Shown here piece by piece: positions 42,190 to 50,288 of a stretch of 64,000 nt of DNA; position 1 is the first letter of the stretch, and each line of letters starts with the position of its first letter. Source of the stretch: Burkholderiales bacterium (GTDB lineage Bacteria > Pseudomonadota > Gammaproteobacteria > Burkholderiales > Burkholderiaceae_E); contig JAPLQF010000007.1 of the NCBI GenBank assembly GCA_026399875.1, positions 40,035 through 104,034 of the forward strand, given 5' to 3'. The translations under genes were made by a program, and so were the position numbers. A model generated the notes under the pieces. The model was given only the letters and a program-made list of their open reading frames with translations, was not told the DNA's origin and ran no database searches.

Positions 42190-42261
42190 ATGAAACCGCT
42201 GGCATTGGTACTTCTGATCGGACTGTCGGGCATCCAGACCTGCAATCCGACCGGCCGCTAA
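42190..42261 (+). CDS. Possible 23-residue hydrophobic peptide
   Basis: An ATG frame of 23 codons: basic start (MKPLA), hydrophobic stretch LVLLIGLSGI and a single Cys near the end (QTCNPTGR), resembling a minimal lipoprotein leader with a poor lipobox (IQTC). No convincing ribosome-binding site is seen; GGGACTGAC precedes the ATG. The stop TAA is followed at once by an ATG of an unrelated frame. It could equally be chance. Confidence 0.25.
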   Translation: MKPLALVLLIGLSGIQTCNPTGR

Positions 42262-42377
42262 ATGCCAGGTGGTGCGGCGGCCACCCTGATCGGCGCGATA
42301 CGCCCTGTCATCTCGACCCCAGACCGCCGCCGATATACTTGTGCGTGGCAAGGAGCACCCGAGCTGGGCTGCCGATG

Positions 42378-42430
42378 CCATCGACCCCCATCGACCCCCC
42401 ATCGACCTCCCATTGAGCCCCATCGAGCCC
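42378..42430. repeat. Short tandem repeat, about five copies of CCATCGACCCC-like units
   Basis: Units of 10-12 bases (CCATCGACCCC, CCATCGACCTC, CCATTGAGCCC, CCATCGAGCCC) lie end to end and stop 11 bases before the lipoprotein ATG, that is, in its leader. Variable unit length and point changes suggest slippage. Copy-number change could alter the distance between promoter and start codon. Confidence 0.75.
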
Positions 42431-42441
42431 CGGAAATTTTC

Positions 42442-43755
42442 ATGAGCCGCAGCCTCGCGCCCGTCATGCCGTCTTTTTCTGTACTGTCACGGGATGTCGC
42501 CCCGCGGATCGCCGTGGTGATCACCGCACTGATTTCCGCGCTGATCACTGCAATGAGCGCCGGCTGCGCCAGCGGACCGGCCTCGCTGATTGATACCCGA
42601 CTGCCCTACAACGAGGCGATCAAGGTCACAAGTGAGCAGCAACTGTTGCTCAACATCGTGCGTCTTCGCTATACCGACACGCCGAGCAGCCTCACGGTCG
42701 CCAACGTGACCGCACAGTTCGAACTTGTGAAGCAACTGCAGCTGACACCGTTCTTCAGCGCATCGGGCGCCGAACCCAACCGCAGCTTCACCGCGGTCCT
42801 GCCCCAGGCCGGCATCAGCTATGCCGACCGCCCAACGATCAGCCTGGTGCCGATCGACGATGCCGAGTTCACCCGAAAGCTGTTTACGCCGCTGACGGTC
42901 GATGGCGTGCTTTATCTGGCCAAGACCACCTGGCCGATCAGCACGGTCTTCAGGCTCTACCTTGAAAACATCAACTGGGTGCCGAACGCCGAGCTGGCCA
43001 GCGGCCCGACACCGCGCCTGGCGCCGCCCTACTCCAGTTTCCTGCGCGGCGTCGAGGCGCTCGGCAAACTGCAGGCAGAAGGACAGATCGTCTTCGGCAC
43101 CCAGGAGCGTTTCGATCCGGTCTCAGACAGCATTCCGGCAGCCAAAGTGGATGCCATGGCAGTCATCGAAGCAGCAAAGAACGGATTCGAATTCCGATTC
43201 AACAAAGCCGATGCCAGTGCGACGCTGGGCAAGCGCGTGCGTCAGCCGATGCTGTTCATCGATCCGAAGGCACTCGAGAGTCCGGTCACGAAAGAGTTCA
43301 CCAGTGCCTTCCAGCTCAAGCCGGGCAGGACCCGGTACGACCTGACCGCTGAGGATGTCGATCCGTTTTCATCGACCGAGGTCGGCGCGTACGAGGTCAT
43401 CGACATCGAGCCCCGTTCGCTGTTGCAGGCGATGTATTTCGTCTCTCATGGTGTGCATGTCCCACCTGAACACCTTCAATCCGGCATCGCACGCACCACC
43501 TTCGACCGAAGCGGCAATGTGTTCGACTGGCAGCCGGTGACCGCAGGCCTGTTTCAGGCCCACTGGAGCAAAGGCGACGCGCCGCCGCCTGCCAACGCTC
43601 ATGTCTCGGTTCGGTATCAAAACTACTGGTTCTACATCCCGGGCGACGATCACGAGACCAAGGCCACCTTCTCGCTGCTGATGGAGCTGTCGCGCCTTGA
43701 TCTGCAAACGCGCGCGGGTGACAAGCCGGTGCTGACCCTGCCGATTGGTCGCTAG
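42442..43755 (+). CDS. Conserved lipoprotein of unknown function
   Basis: A 437-residue protein with a long N-terminal leader, a hydrophobic segment (VVITALISALITAM) and lipobox MSAGC, so probably lipid-anchored after cleavage near residue 36. The mature start TRLPYNEAIKVTSEQQLLL followed by NIVRLRYTDTPSSL resembles, from memory, a family of uncharacterised proteobacterial lipoproteins; no enzymatic motif is seen. The C-terminal third has WFYIPGDDHETKATFSLLMEL. Start at 42442 is the first Met that gives a sensible leader; 42466 is also possible. It is followed by the FolE-like gene. Confidence 0.75.
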   Translation: MSRSLAPVMPSFSVLSRDVAPRIAVVITALISALITAMSAGCASGPASLIDTRLPYNEAIKVTSEQQLLLNIVRLRYTDTPSSLTVANVTAQFELVKQLQLTPFFSASGAEPNRSFTAVLPQAGISYADRPTISLVPIDDAEFTRKLFTPLTVDGVLYLAKTTWPISTVFRLYLENINWVPNAELASGPTPRLAPPYSSFLRGVEALGKLQAEGQIVFGTQERFDPVSDSIPAAKVDAMAVIEAAKNGFEFRFNKADASATLGKRVRQPMLFIDPKALESPVTKEFTSAFQLKPGRTRYDLTAEDVDPFSSTEVGAYEVIDIEPRSLLQAMYFVSHGVHVPPEHLQSGIARTTFDRSGNVFDWQPVTAGLFQAHWSKGDAPPPANAHVSVRYQNYWFYIPGDDHETKATFSLLMELSRLDLQTRAGDKPVLTLPIGR

Positions 43756-43848
43756 CCCTGCCCACCGGCCCGAACCCCGAACCCGGCGTAGCATGGGCAG
43801 ATAGCGACGCGCCAAGTGCCGCCAAGGATTCCGCCACGGACGCCCACC

Positions 43849-44535
43849 ATGCCTGCTTCGCACCACCCGCTTGATGAATCGTCGGATGACCCGGCGAACG
43901 ACCATTCCCACGAGCATGTGCATCCGGCCGCCGCGACGGGGACCTGCGGCATTGCCCGCACCGGCGCTTTCGATGCACCGGCCTTCGAGCGCGCAATCGG
44001 CGACATGCTGCGGGCTTGCGGGCTGAGCACCGACTCGACCCACATGAGTCGCACCCCCGAGCGCGTGCGCGAGCTGTGGCAGCGCCGCCTGCTGGGCGGC
44101 TACGACCTCGATCCGGCGGTCGCTCTGGGCGACGGCTTTGCCGACCCGCGCACCGACCTGATCGTGATCCGCGGCATTGCGGTTCATGGCATCTGCCCGC
44201 ATCACCTGGTGCCGTTTCGCGGTGTCGCCCATGTCGGCTACCTGCCGGGCGGGCGCCTGCACGGCTTCGGGCGGATCGCGCGGATGGTCGATGCGATCGG
44301 CCACCGCTTCACCTATCAGGAGTGGATGACCCGGGATATCGCCGATGCGCTGGTCACTCACGGGCAGGCCAGTGGTGCGGCCTGCGTCATCGAAGCCGAG
44401 CAGCTGTGCCTGCTGCTGGGCGAAGACCGGCGCGGTGACGAGCGGGTAGTGACCCAGTCGTTTCGCGGCGCCTTCGAGCACTCCGACCGCGACCGCGCGG
44501 AGTTTCTGCGGGCGATCGCGGCGCCGAGGCGCTGA
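43849..44535 (+). CDS. GTP cyclohydrolase I-like protein (FolE family, altered active site)
   Basis: A 228-residue T-fold protein. The zinc and substrate region CPHHLVPFRGVAHVGYLP near residue 120 is the FolE hallmark, and RTPERVRELW near 65 also fits. The late motif, normally HxCMxxRG, reads EAEQLCLLLGEDRRG near 180: the Cys ligand is kept but the catalytic His is Gln, and the CM-to-RG stretch differs. The N-terminus is His-rich (HHPLDESS, NDHSHEHVHP), suggesting metal binding. It may be a zinc-responsive or divergent FolE, or another T-fold enzyme; folate or pterin synthesis should not be assumed. Confidence 0.75.
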   Translation: MPASHHPLDESSDDPANDHSHEHVHPAAATGTCGIARTGAFDAPAFERAIGDMLRACGLSTDSTHMSRTPERVRELWQRRLLGGYDLDPAVALGDGFADPRTDLIVIRGIAVHGICPHHLVPFRGVAHVGYLPGGRLHGFGRIARMVDAIGHRFTYQEWMTRDIADALVTHGQASGAACVIEAEQLCLLLGEDRRGDERVVTQSFRGAFEHSDRDRAEFLRAIAAPRR

Positions 44536-44550
44536 GCAGCGCCGGGGCGC

Positions 44551-45537
44551 TTATTCTCCGGCGCGAATGTTGTTCTCCTTGACCACCTTGGCCCATTTGG
44601 TCGACTGCTCGTCGATGAATTTGCCGAAGGCCTCGGGCGTTGACGCCACGATATTCATCCCCTGATTGGCCATTTTTTCGCGCATCTGGGGGTCACGCAG
44701 CAGTTTGGTGACCTCGGCATTCATGCGTGCAACGATCGCCGGCGGTGTCTTGGCAGGCGCCAGAATGCCCCACCAGGCGGTGGCTTCGAATCCGGGCAGA
44801 CCCTGCTCCGAGACGGTCGGGACATTAGGCAGCACCGGATCGCGCGTGGTGGTGGTCACCGCCAGCGGGACCAGCACGCCGCTCTTGATGTGCGGTGAAA
44901 GCAGGGCAATGCTGCCGATGGCTACCGGCACATGGCCGCCGATGGCATCCTGCACCAGCGGACCGCCGCCTTTATAGGGCACGTGAGTCGGCGTGAATCC
45001 GGCCTGCACGCCCATCGTGGTCATGGCCAGGTTGGCAAGGCTGCCCGAACCGATGGTGCCGTAGTTGGGCAGCCCGGGCGTGGCCTTGGCTGCCGCCAGT
45101 AGCTGGCTGAAGTTCTTCCAGGGCTGACTCGAATACGCAGTGATCACCATCGCACCGGTGGCAATCAGCATGACCGGTGCCAGGTCGTTGCGGGTATCGA
45201 AGGGCAAATTGGGAATCAGGCTCGGATTGACCGCGTGAGAATCGAAGACCAGCACGAAGGTATAGCCATCGGGGGCCGACTTGGCGACCTGACCGGTACC
45301 GAGCGAGCCGCCGCCGCCGGCGCGGTTCTCGACGATCACCTGCTGCCCGAGCGCCTGTGACAGGCCCGGGGCCAGCTGGCGGGCCAGCAGGTCGGTGGTG
45401 CCGCCAGGCGGAAAGGGCGAGACCATCCTGATCGGCCGGCTGGGCCAGCTGTCGGACTGCGCGCTGGCGGCGCTCGGCAACACGATGGCCGCAGCGCCAA
45501 TAAACGCGGCAAGCATTGAACGGACAAGATGGGTCAT
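44551..45537 (-). CDS. Bug-family (TctC) periplasmic solute-binding protein
   Basis: Extracytoplasmic receptor of 328 residues for small carboxylates or aromatic acids. A signal peptide ends in SAASAQ near residue 26. The mature start DSWPSRPIRMVSPFPPGGTTD is the Bug signature, followed by VIVENRAGGGGSLGTG near 68. No TctA/TctB membrane subunits are nearby, a common situation for Bug receptors in Burkholderiales. Convergent with the FolE-like gene and divergent from the TauD-family dioxygenase, whose substrate it might capture, though this is inference. Confidence 0.9.
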   Translation of the reverse strand: MTHLVRSMLAAFIGAAAIVLPSAASAQSDSWPSRPIRMVSPFPPGGTTDLLARQLAPGLSQALGQQVIVENRAGGGGSLGTGQVAKSAPDGYTFVLVFDSHAVNPSLIPNLPFDTRNDLAPVMLIATGAMVITAYSSQPWKNFSQLLAAAKATPGLPNYGTIGSGSLANLAMTTMGVQAGFTPTHVPYKGGGPLVQDAIGGHVPVAIGSIALLSPHIKSGVLVPLAVTTTTRDPVLPNVPTVSEQGLPGFEATAWWGILAPAKTPPAIVARMNAEVTKLLRDPQMREKMANQGMNIVASTPEAFGKFIDEQSTKWAKVVKENNIRAGE

Positions 45538-45747
45538 GGCGGCTCCGATGGCTCGGGAATCAGGCTGAGGATTGAGGGTGAAGCGGGACGCCGGGCAGTG
45601 TAGCCCGAACGAAAATCGGAGTGCGCGGCTTGACCCGTCCCCCCTCATCGCGAAGAATCGGCCAGATACATTCAGAGGGCGCGCCGACCTGCTGGCATGA
45701 CCCATCCTTGCGCAAGCTCACGCGCCTGTGTTTCGGAGACACTCACC

Positions 45748-46644
45748 ATGATCCAGATTGAACCCAGCGGCGCGGCCTGCGGCGCGCACATCAGGGGGGT
45801 CGACCTCTCGTCGCCCCTGTCGGCCGAGACCGCACACGCCATCCGTGCTGCCTGGCTAGCCCACGGCGTGGTCGCCTTTCCCGATCAGAACATGTCGATC
45901 GAAGATCTCGAGCGATTCACACTCGTGCTCGGCCCGCGCGGCGAAGACCCCTATATCGCGCCGATTCCGGGCCATGCGCATGTGGTCGAGATCCGCCGCG
46001 AGCCCGACGAAAAAGCACCGATCTTTGCCGAGAATTTTCATTCGGACTGGAGCTTCCTGCCGACGCCGCCGGCGGCGACCGCGCTCTACGGCACGATCAT
46101 CCCGCCGCAGGGCGGCGACACGCTCTTTGCCTGCCAGTACGCCGCCTGGGACGCGCTGCCCGGCGACATGAAAGACCGCCTGCGCGGCCTGTCGGGCATC
46201 CATTCGGCACGCCGCGGCTATGCGAAAGACGGCTTTTACGGCGAAAAGGACCGCGCGAAGGGCCGTTCGATGGCGATCCGATTCGATGACAGTGCGATGC
46301 GCACACGCCAGCATCCGATCGCCCGCGTGCATCCCGAGACCGGCCGCACCGCGCTCTTCGTGAGCCCGGGCTACACCATCGGCATCGAGGGCATGTCCGA
46401 AGACGAATCGACGCCACTGCTCGAGTCGCTCTACCAGCATCAGAAAAAGCCGGAGTTTATCTACCGGCATCGCTGGCAACCCGGGATGCTCCTGGTCTGG
46501 GACAACCGCTGCCTGGTCCATGCCGCCACCGGCGGCTACGAGGGGCACCGCCGTCTGCTGCACCGGATCACCATCGGCGAACGCGCTGCGCCGTCTGCCG
46601 CGCCTTTTGCCGGTGATGCACCAGCCGCAGCAGGAGTTCACTGA
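45748..46644 (+). CDS. TauD/TfdA-family 2-oxoglutarate-dependent dioxygenase
   Basis: Fe(II)/2-oxoglutarate oxygenase of 298 residues. The iron-binding HxD is in NFHSDWSFLPTPP near residue 100, the distal His in DNRCLVHAATGG near 257 and the 2-oxoglutarate-binding Arg in RRLLHRITIG near 272. ATG at 45748 follows GGAG at about 10 bases. One base separates it from the thiolase-like gene, so the two are surely co-transcribed. The substrate could be taurine-like, a phenoxy acid or another oxyanion; sequence alone does not decide. Confidence 0.9.
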   Translation: MIQIEPSGAACGAHIRGVDLSSPLSAETAHAIRAAWLAHGVVAFPDQNMSIEDLERFTLVLGPRGEDPYIAPIPGHAHVVEIRREPDEKAPIFAENFHSDWSFLPTPPAATALYGTIIPPQGGDTLFACQYAAWDALPGDMKDRLRGLSGIHSARRGYAKDGFYGEKDRAKGRSMAIRFDDSAMRTRQHPIARVHPETGRTALFVSPGYTIGIEGMSEDESTPLLESLYQHQKKPEFIYRHRWQPGMLLVWDNRCLVHAATGGYEGHRRLLHRITIGERAAPSAAPFAGDAPAAAGVH

Positions 46645-46645
46645 A

Positions 46646-47926
46646 ATGAGCGATGTCTATGTGATCGGCGTGTCATGTACCGCTTTTGCCAAGCGACCCG
46701 ATGCCAGTTTCAAGGATCTGTCGCGTGAGGCCTATGAAGCGGCGCTGGCCGACGCAGGGCTGGACGACGGCGCGCTGATCGACAGCAGCTGGTTCGGCAA
46801 CTGCGGCATGGACAAGCTCGGCCAGCCGAACATCCGCGGCCAGGTGTGCTTTACGCCGCTGGTGCGCGAAGGGCGCTTTCCCGAACGCATCCCGATGATC
46901 AATGTCGAGGGCGGCTGCGCCACCGCATCGATGGCCTTCAACGGCGCCTGGAAGGATGTGCTGTCGGGCCAGTCGCAGATGGCGCTGGCCATCGGTGTCG
47001 AGAAGACCTTCGTACAGGATGACCCGGCCCGAACGCAGGCGATCTTTGCCGGCGGCATCGACCAGCTCGATCCGCAGGAGTGGCATGAGTACTATCGCCG
47101 CGCCGGCGAGCTCTCGGGCAAACCTTTCGAGCCGGGCGCGGGCGGCGGCACGGTGTTCATGGACACTTATGCCATGCAGGCGGCTTATCACATGAAGCGC
47201 TGGGGCACGACCGCTCGCCAGATCGCCACCGGTGCGTCCAAGAACCATGCCATGGGCGCGCGCAATCCGCTGGCCCAATACCGCTTCGAAGTCAGCCCGG
47301 ACGAGGTGCTGGCCGACCGGCTGATCAGCGCGCCGCTGACCCGCTCGATGTGCGCCCCGATCGGCGATGGCGCGGCAGCCGCGCTCCTGGTGTCGGCTGC
47401 GATGCTGGCCAGCCTGCCGGCAAGGGTTCGCGAGCGTGCGGTACGCGTGCGGGCAAGCACACTGTCGGGCGGCAAGTACCGCTCGCTCGACGAGCCAGGC
47501 CTGTCGCGCATCGCCGCCCGCAAGGCCTACGCGCAGGCGGGTCTGTCGCCTGCCGACATTGATGTCGCCGAAGTGCACGATGCCACCTCGTTCTGCGAAA
47601 TCTATCAGTCGGAGATGCTGGGCTTTTGCGAGGATGGCGAGGGTGGCCGCTTCGTGGGCGAGGGTCACAGCTCGATCGACGGGCGCCTGCCGGTGAACCT
47701 GTCGGGCGGACTGGTCTCAAAGGGCCATCCGGTGGGCGCGACCGGCCTGTCGATGATCCATGAACTGACGACGCAGTTGCGTCGTGAGGCCGGTGACCGT
47801 CAGGCCCCTAAAGCCGATATCGGACTGGCCGAAAACGGCGGCGGCGTGATCGGCTTCGATGAGGCGGCCTGCTCGGTCATCATCCTGCAGGCGCCTGCGC
47901 GCGGAAGCCTGCTGCCCGGCGTGTAG
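46646..47926 (+). CDS. Thiolase-family protein (SCP-x-like)
   Basis: A 426-residue thiolase-fold protein. The nucleophilic Cys is in VEGGCATASMAF near residue 90 and the active His in VSKGHPVGATGLSM near 355. The usual second Cys position (CxGGGxG in biosynthetic thiolases) reads ENGGGVIG, as in SCP-x-like members. EVHDATSFCEIYQSEMLGF near 308 matches that subgroup. It is coupled to the TauD-family dioxygenase upstream. Such proteins often remove propionyl- or acetyl-CoA from branched or steroid-like acyl chains; the actual role here is unknown. Confidence 0.87.
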   Translation: MSDVYVIGVSCTAFAKRPDASFKDLSREAYEAALADAGLDDGALIDSSWFGNCGMDKLGQPNIRGQVCFTPLVREGRFPERIPMINVEGGCATASMAFNGAWKDVLSGQSQMALAIGVEKTFVQDDPARTQAIFAGGIDQLDPQEWHEYYRRAGELSGKPFEPGAGGGTVFMDTYAMQAAYHMKRWGTTARQIATGASKNHAMGARNPLAQYRFEVSPDEVLADRLISAPLTRSMCAPIGDGAAAALLVSAAMLASLPARVRERAVRVRASTLSGGKYRSLDEPGLSRIAARKAYAQAGLSPADIDVAEVHDATSFCEIYQSEMLGFCEDGEGGRFVGEGHSSIDGRLPVNLSGGLVSKGHPVGATGLSMIHELTTQLRREAGDRQAPKADIGLAENGGGVIGFDEAACSVIILQAPARGSLLPGV

Positions 47927-47964
47927 CATTGCCGGCTGCAATGTCGCGCAGCACGGAGGGCAGC

Positions 47965-48417
47965 ATGACGGGTAAATCGTTTACACCACTGCGCAACACG
48001 CTCATTCCGATCCTCGGGATACTCGGCCTGCTGCTGCTGGCTGGTGGCTGTGCCAGGCCGGTGGTCGGGGGATCGAGCAGCGAGCCCCCCAGCGAAGGTC
48101 CGATGATCGCCAATCTGCGCAGCTATCGTCTTGAGATGAAACAGGGTCAGGTGGTCGAAGTCAGACTGCCGAGCAACCCCTCGACCGGCTATCGCTGGGT
48201 GATGGTCGAGCCGATGCCGGCGGTCGTGGCAGCGCTTGATGACGCCAGGTATGTCCCCGGGCGCACCGATGTGGTCGGATCGACCGGAGAAGAGCGCTGG
48301 GCTCTTGTGGCGGTCAAGCCGGGCAGCGGCATCATCCGCTTCGAATACCGCCGCCCCTTCGATGCCGATACCGTTGGGCCGGCACAGCGAGCCAGCTACC
48401 TGTTCGAAGTACGCTGA
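47965..48417 (+). CDS. Chagasin (I42) family lipoprotein
   Basis: A 150-residue lipoprotein: hydrophobic ILGILGLLLL and lipobox LAGGC near residue 28, then a chagasin-type beta-domain. The protease-inhibiting loops are recognisable as LPSNPSTGYRW near 70 and RRPFDADTVGPAQR near the C-terminus (family motifs NPTTGY and RPW-like). GGAGGG lies 4 bases before the ATG and decides this start. Chagasins inhibit papain-type cysteine proteases; no such protease is encoded nearby. It lies between the thiolase and the formate dehydrogenase genes. Confidence 0.8.
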   Translation: MTGKSFTPLRNTLIPILGILGLLLLAGGCARPVVGGSSSEPPSEGPMIANLRSYRLEMKQGQVVEVRLPSNPSTGYRWVMVEPMPAVVAALDDARYVPGRTDVVGSTGEERWALVAVKPGSGIIRFEYRRPFDADTVGPAQRASYLFEVR

Positions 48418-48434
48418 GCGAAGCACGCTCAGCG
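48412..48434. other. Hairpin at the end of the chagasin-like gene
   Basis: CGCTGAGCG, loop AAGCA, CGCTCAGCG forms a 9-base perfect stem that includes the stop codon of the lipoprotein gene. There is no T tract, so intrinsic termination is doubtful. It separates this gene from the formate dehydrogenase operon that starts at 48501. Confidence 0.45.
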
Positions 48435-48500
48435 ACGTGCAATGAGAGAAGTGCGCTGAATACGACTTCTGCCCCGATCACCGGAGTCACGCTTGGCTCC

Positions 48501-50288
48501 GTGGCGGACATGCGTCAGAAGATTCGCCGCCGCAGCAAGCTCAAAGGCCGTCAGATCGACGACCAGGCGCTCGCGCAAGTGCGCGCCCTGATCGGCCACG
48601 GACCGCATCGGCGAGATCTGCTGATCGAGCATCTGCATCGGCTCAATGATGAGTACAGGGGGCTGCGCGACCATCACCTGGTGGCACTGGCAGCCGACAT
48701 GTCGATACCGATGGCCGAGGTCTATGAGGTCGCGACTTTCTATCACCACTTCGAGGTGCTCAAGGGCGATGCTGCCGCGCCGGCGCTGACCGTGCGGGTC
48801 TGCGAAGGCTTGAGCTGCGAGCTCGCCGGCGCGCCCGCGCTGCTCGCAGGTTTGCCGCAGGTGCTGGGTCGCGACGATGTCCGGGTCATCGCGGCGCCCT
48901 GCGTAGGCCGATGCGAGCAGGCGCCGGTGGCAATCGTCCATCAGTATCCGGTGCCCTGCGCCAGCCTCGACGCGATCGCGCAGGCCGTGGTCAATGGGGC
49001 CAGCGCGCATCCTGACTCGGCCGCCAGCGGTGCGTTCGATGCCGCCGCTGCTGCACAGCAGCCGATCACCGACAGCCGTTCGCAAGACCTGATCGCCCCC
49101 GACTATGTCGGCTTCGAGAGCTATCTCGCGCAGGGCGGCTATGCACTCGCCCAGGCGGTCTCGGCGGGTGACCACGACCCGCAAGACCTGATCGCCACCA
49201 TGGAAGATTCGGGCCTGCGCGGCCTGGGCGGCGCGGGTTTCCCGGCTGGTCGCAAATGGCGGATCGTGCGCGGGCAAACCGGCCCACGGCTGATGGCCGT
49301 CAATATCGACGAGGGCGAGCCGGGCACCTTCAAGGACCGGACCTATCTCGAGCGTGATCCGCACCGATTTCTCGAGGGCATGCTGATAGCCGCGATGACG
49401 GTCGGCATCGAGGCCTGCTACCTCTATCTGCGCGACGAGTACCACGGCTGCAGGTCGATCCTGCAAAATGAGATCGCCCGCCTGCAGGCCGATCCGCCCT
49501 GCCCTTTGCCGCGCATCGAGTTGCGCCGCGGCGCAGGTGCCTACATCTGCGGCGAAGAGTCGGCGATGATCGAAAGCATCGAGGGCAAGCGCGGCGAACC
49601 CCGCATGCGCCCGCCCTACATCGCAGAAGTCGGTCTCTTCGGACGGCCGACGCTTGAGCACAATTTCGAGACCCTCTTCTGGGTGCGCGACATCCTCCAG
49701 CGAGGCGCCGCCTGGTTCAGCGGATTCGGTCGACACGGCCGACGCGGCCTGCGCAGCTTCAGCGTCAGCGGACGGGTGCGCGAGCCTGGGGTCAAGCTGG
49801 CGCCGGCCGGCATTACTGCACGCGAACTGATCGACGAATACTGTGGCGGCATGCTCGAGGGGCATACCCTTGGCGCCTATCTGCCGGGCGGAGCATCGGG
49901 CGGGATCCTGCCGGCTCGCATGGCCGATATCCCGCTCGACTTCGACACGCTTCAGCCCCATGGCTGTTTCATCGGATCGGCCGCTGTGATCGTGCTCGGC
50001 CAGCACGATCGCGCCCGCGATGCCGCGCTCAACATGATGCGATTTTTCGCCGAAGAGAGCTGCGGCCAGTGCACGCCCTGCCGTGTCGGGACTGCCAAGG
50101 CGGTGCTGCTGATGCAGGCGGCCGACTGGGACCATCCGACGCTGGACGATCTCAATGCAGTGATGGCCGATGCCTCGATCTGCGGTCTGGGACAGGCCGC
50201 ACCGAACCCGATCCGCTGCATTCAGACCTATTTTCCGGAAGAAGTCGGCGGCGATCGTGCCGGCGGCACGCGAGCAAGCAGGCCATGA
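48501..50288 (+). CDS. NAD-dependent formate dehydrogenase beta subunit (NuoE-NuoF fusion)
   Basis: Diaphorase subunit of 595 residues. Residues 1-165 are NuoE-like with a 2Fe-2S site (CEGLSCE near 99 and APCVGRCEQAP near 134). A short Ala-rich linker follows. From about 200 it is NuoF-like, with FMN/NADH sites (GLRGLGGAGFPAGRKW, NIDEGEPGTFKDR near 270) and a 4Fe-4S motif ESCGQCTPCRVG near 520. The same fusion is known in the two-subunit formate dehydrogenase FDH1 of Methylobacterium. The GTG start is taken; ATG at 48510 is an alternative. Its stop overlaps the alpha subunit ATG (ATGA). Confidence 0.9.
   Translation: MADMRQKIRRRSKLKGRQIDDQALAQVRALIGHGPHRRDLLIEHLHRLNDEYRGLRDHHLVALAADMSIPMAEVYEVATFYHHFEVLKGDAAAPALTVRVCEGLSCELAGAPALLAGLPQVLGRDDVRVIAAPCVGRCEQAPVAIVHQYPVPCASLDAIAQAVVNGASAHPDSAASGAFDAAAAAQQPITDSRSQDLIAPDYVGFESYLAQGGYALAQAVSAGDHDPQDLIATMEDSGLRGLGGAGFPAGRKWRIVRGQTGPRLMAVNIDEGEPGTFKDRTYLERDPHRFLEGMLIAAMTVGIEACYLYLRDEYHGCRSILQNEIARLQADPPCPLPRIELRRGAGAYICGEESAMIESIEGKRGEPRMRPPYIAEVGLFGRPTLEHNFETLFWVRDILQRGAAWFSGFGRHGRRGLRSFSVSGRVREPGVKLAPAGITARELIDEYCGGMLEGHTLGAYLPGGASGGILPARMADIPLDFDTLQPHGCFIGSAAVIVLGQHDRARDAALNMMRFFAEESCGQCTPCRVGTAKAVLLMQAADWDHPTLDDLNAVMADASICGLGQAAPNPIRCIQTYFPEEVGGDRAGGTRASRP

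Larger units (their letters stand above)
42076..42441. other. 366-base gap between tRNA-Pro and the lipoprotein gene
   Basis: The stretch holds a 10-base direct repeat CCTTCATTGC (42123-42132 and 42137-42146), a possible 23-codon reading frame, a TATACT -10-like hexamer at 42334-42339 without a clear -35, an unused AAGGAG at 42350 and the CCATCGACCCC tandem repeat. No intrinsic terminator follows the tRNA. No tRNA 3'-end duplicate or integrase, as expected for an integrated element, is present here. Confidence 0.6.

Noticed and set aside
42378..42430. CRISPR-like array
   Set aside because: Units are 10-12 bases, directly abutting, with no spacers and no cas genes; it is a simple tandem repeat. 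The same applies to 5237-5284 and 54443-54502.
48429..50135. 568-codon open frame antisense to the formate dehydrogenase beta subunit
   Set aside because: The plus strand encodes an unmistakable NuoE-NuoF fusion with iron-sulfur motifs.
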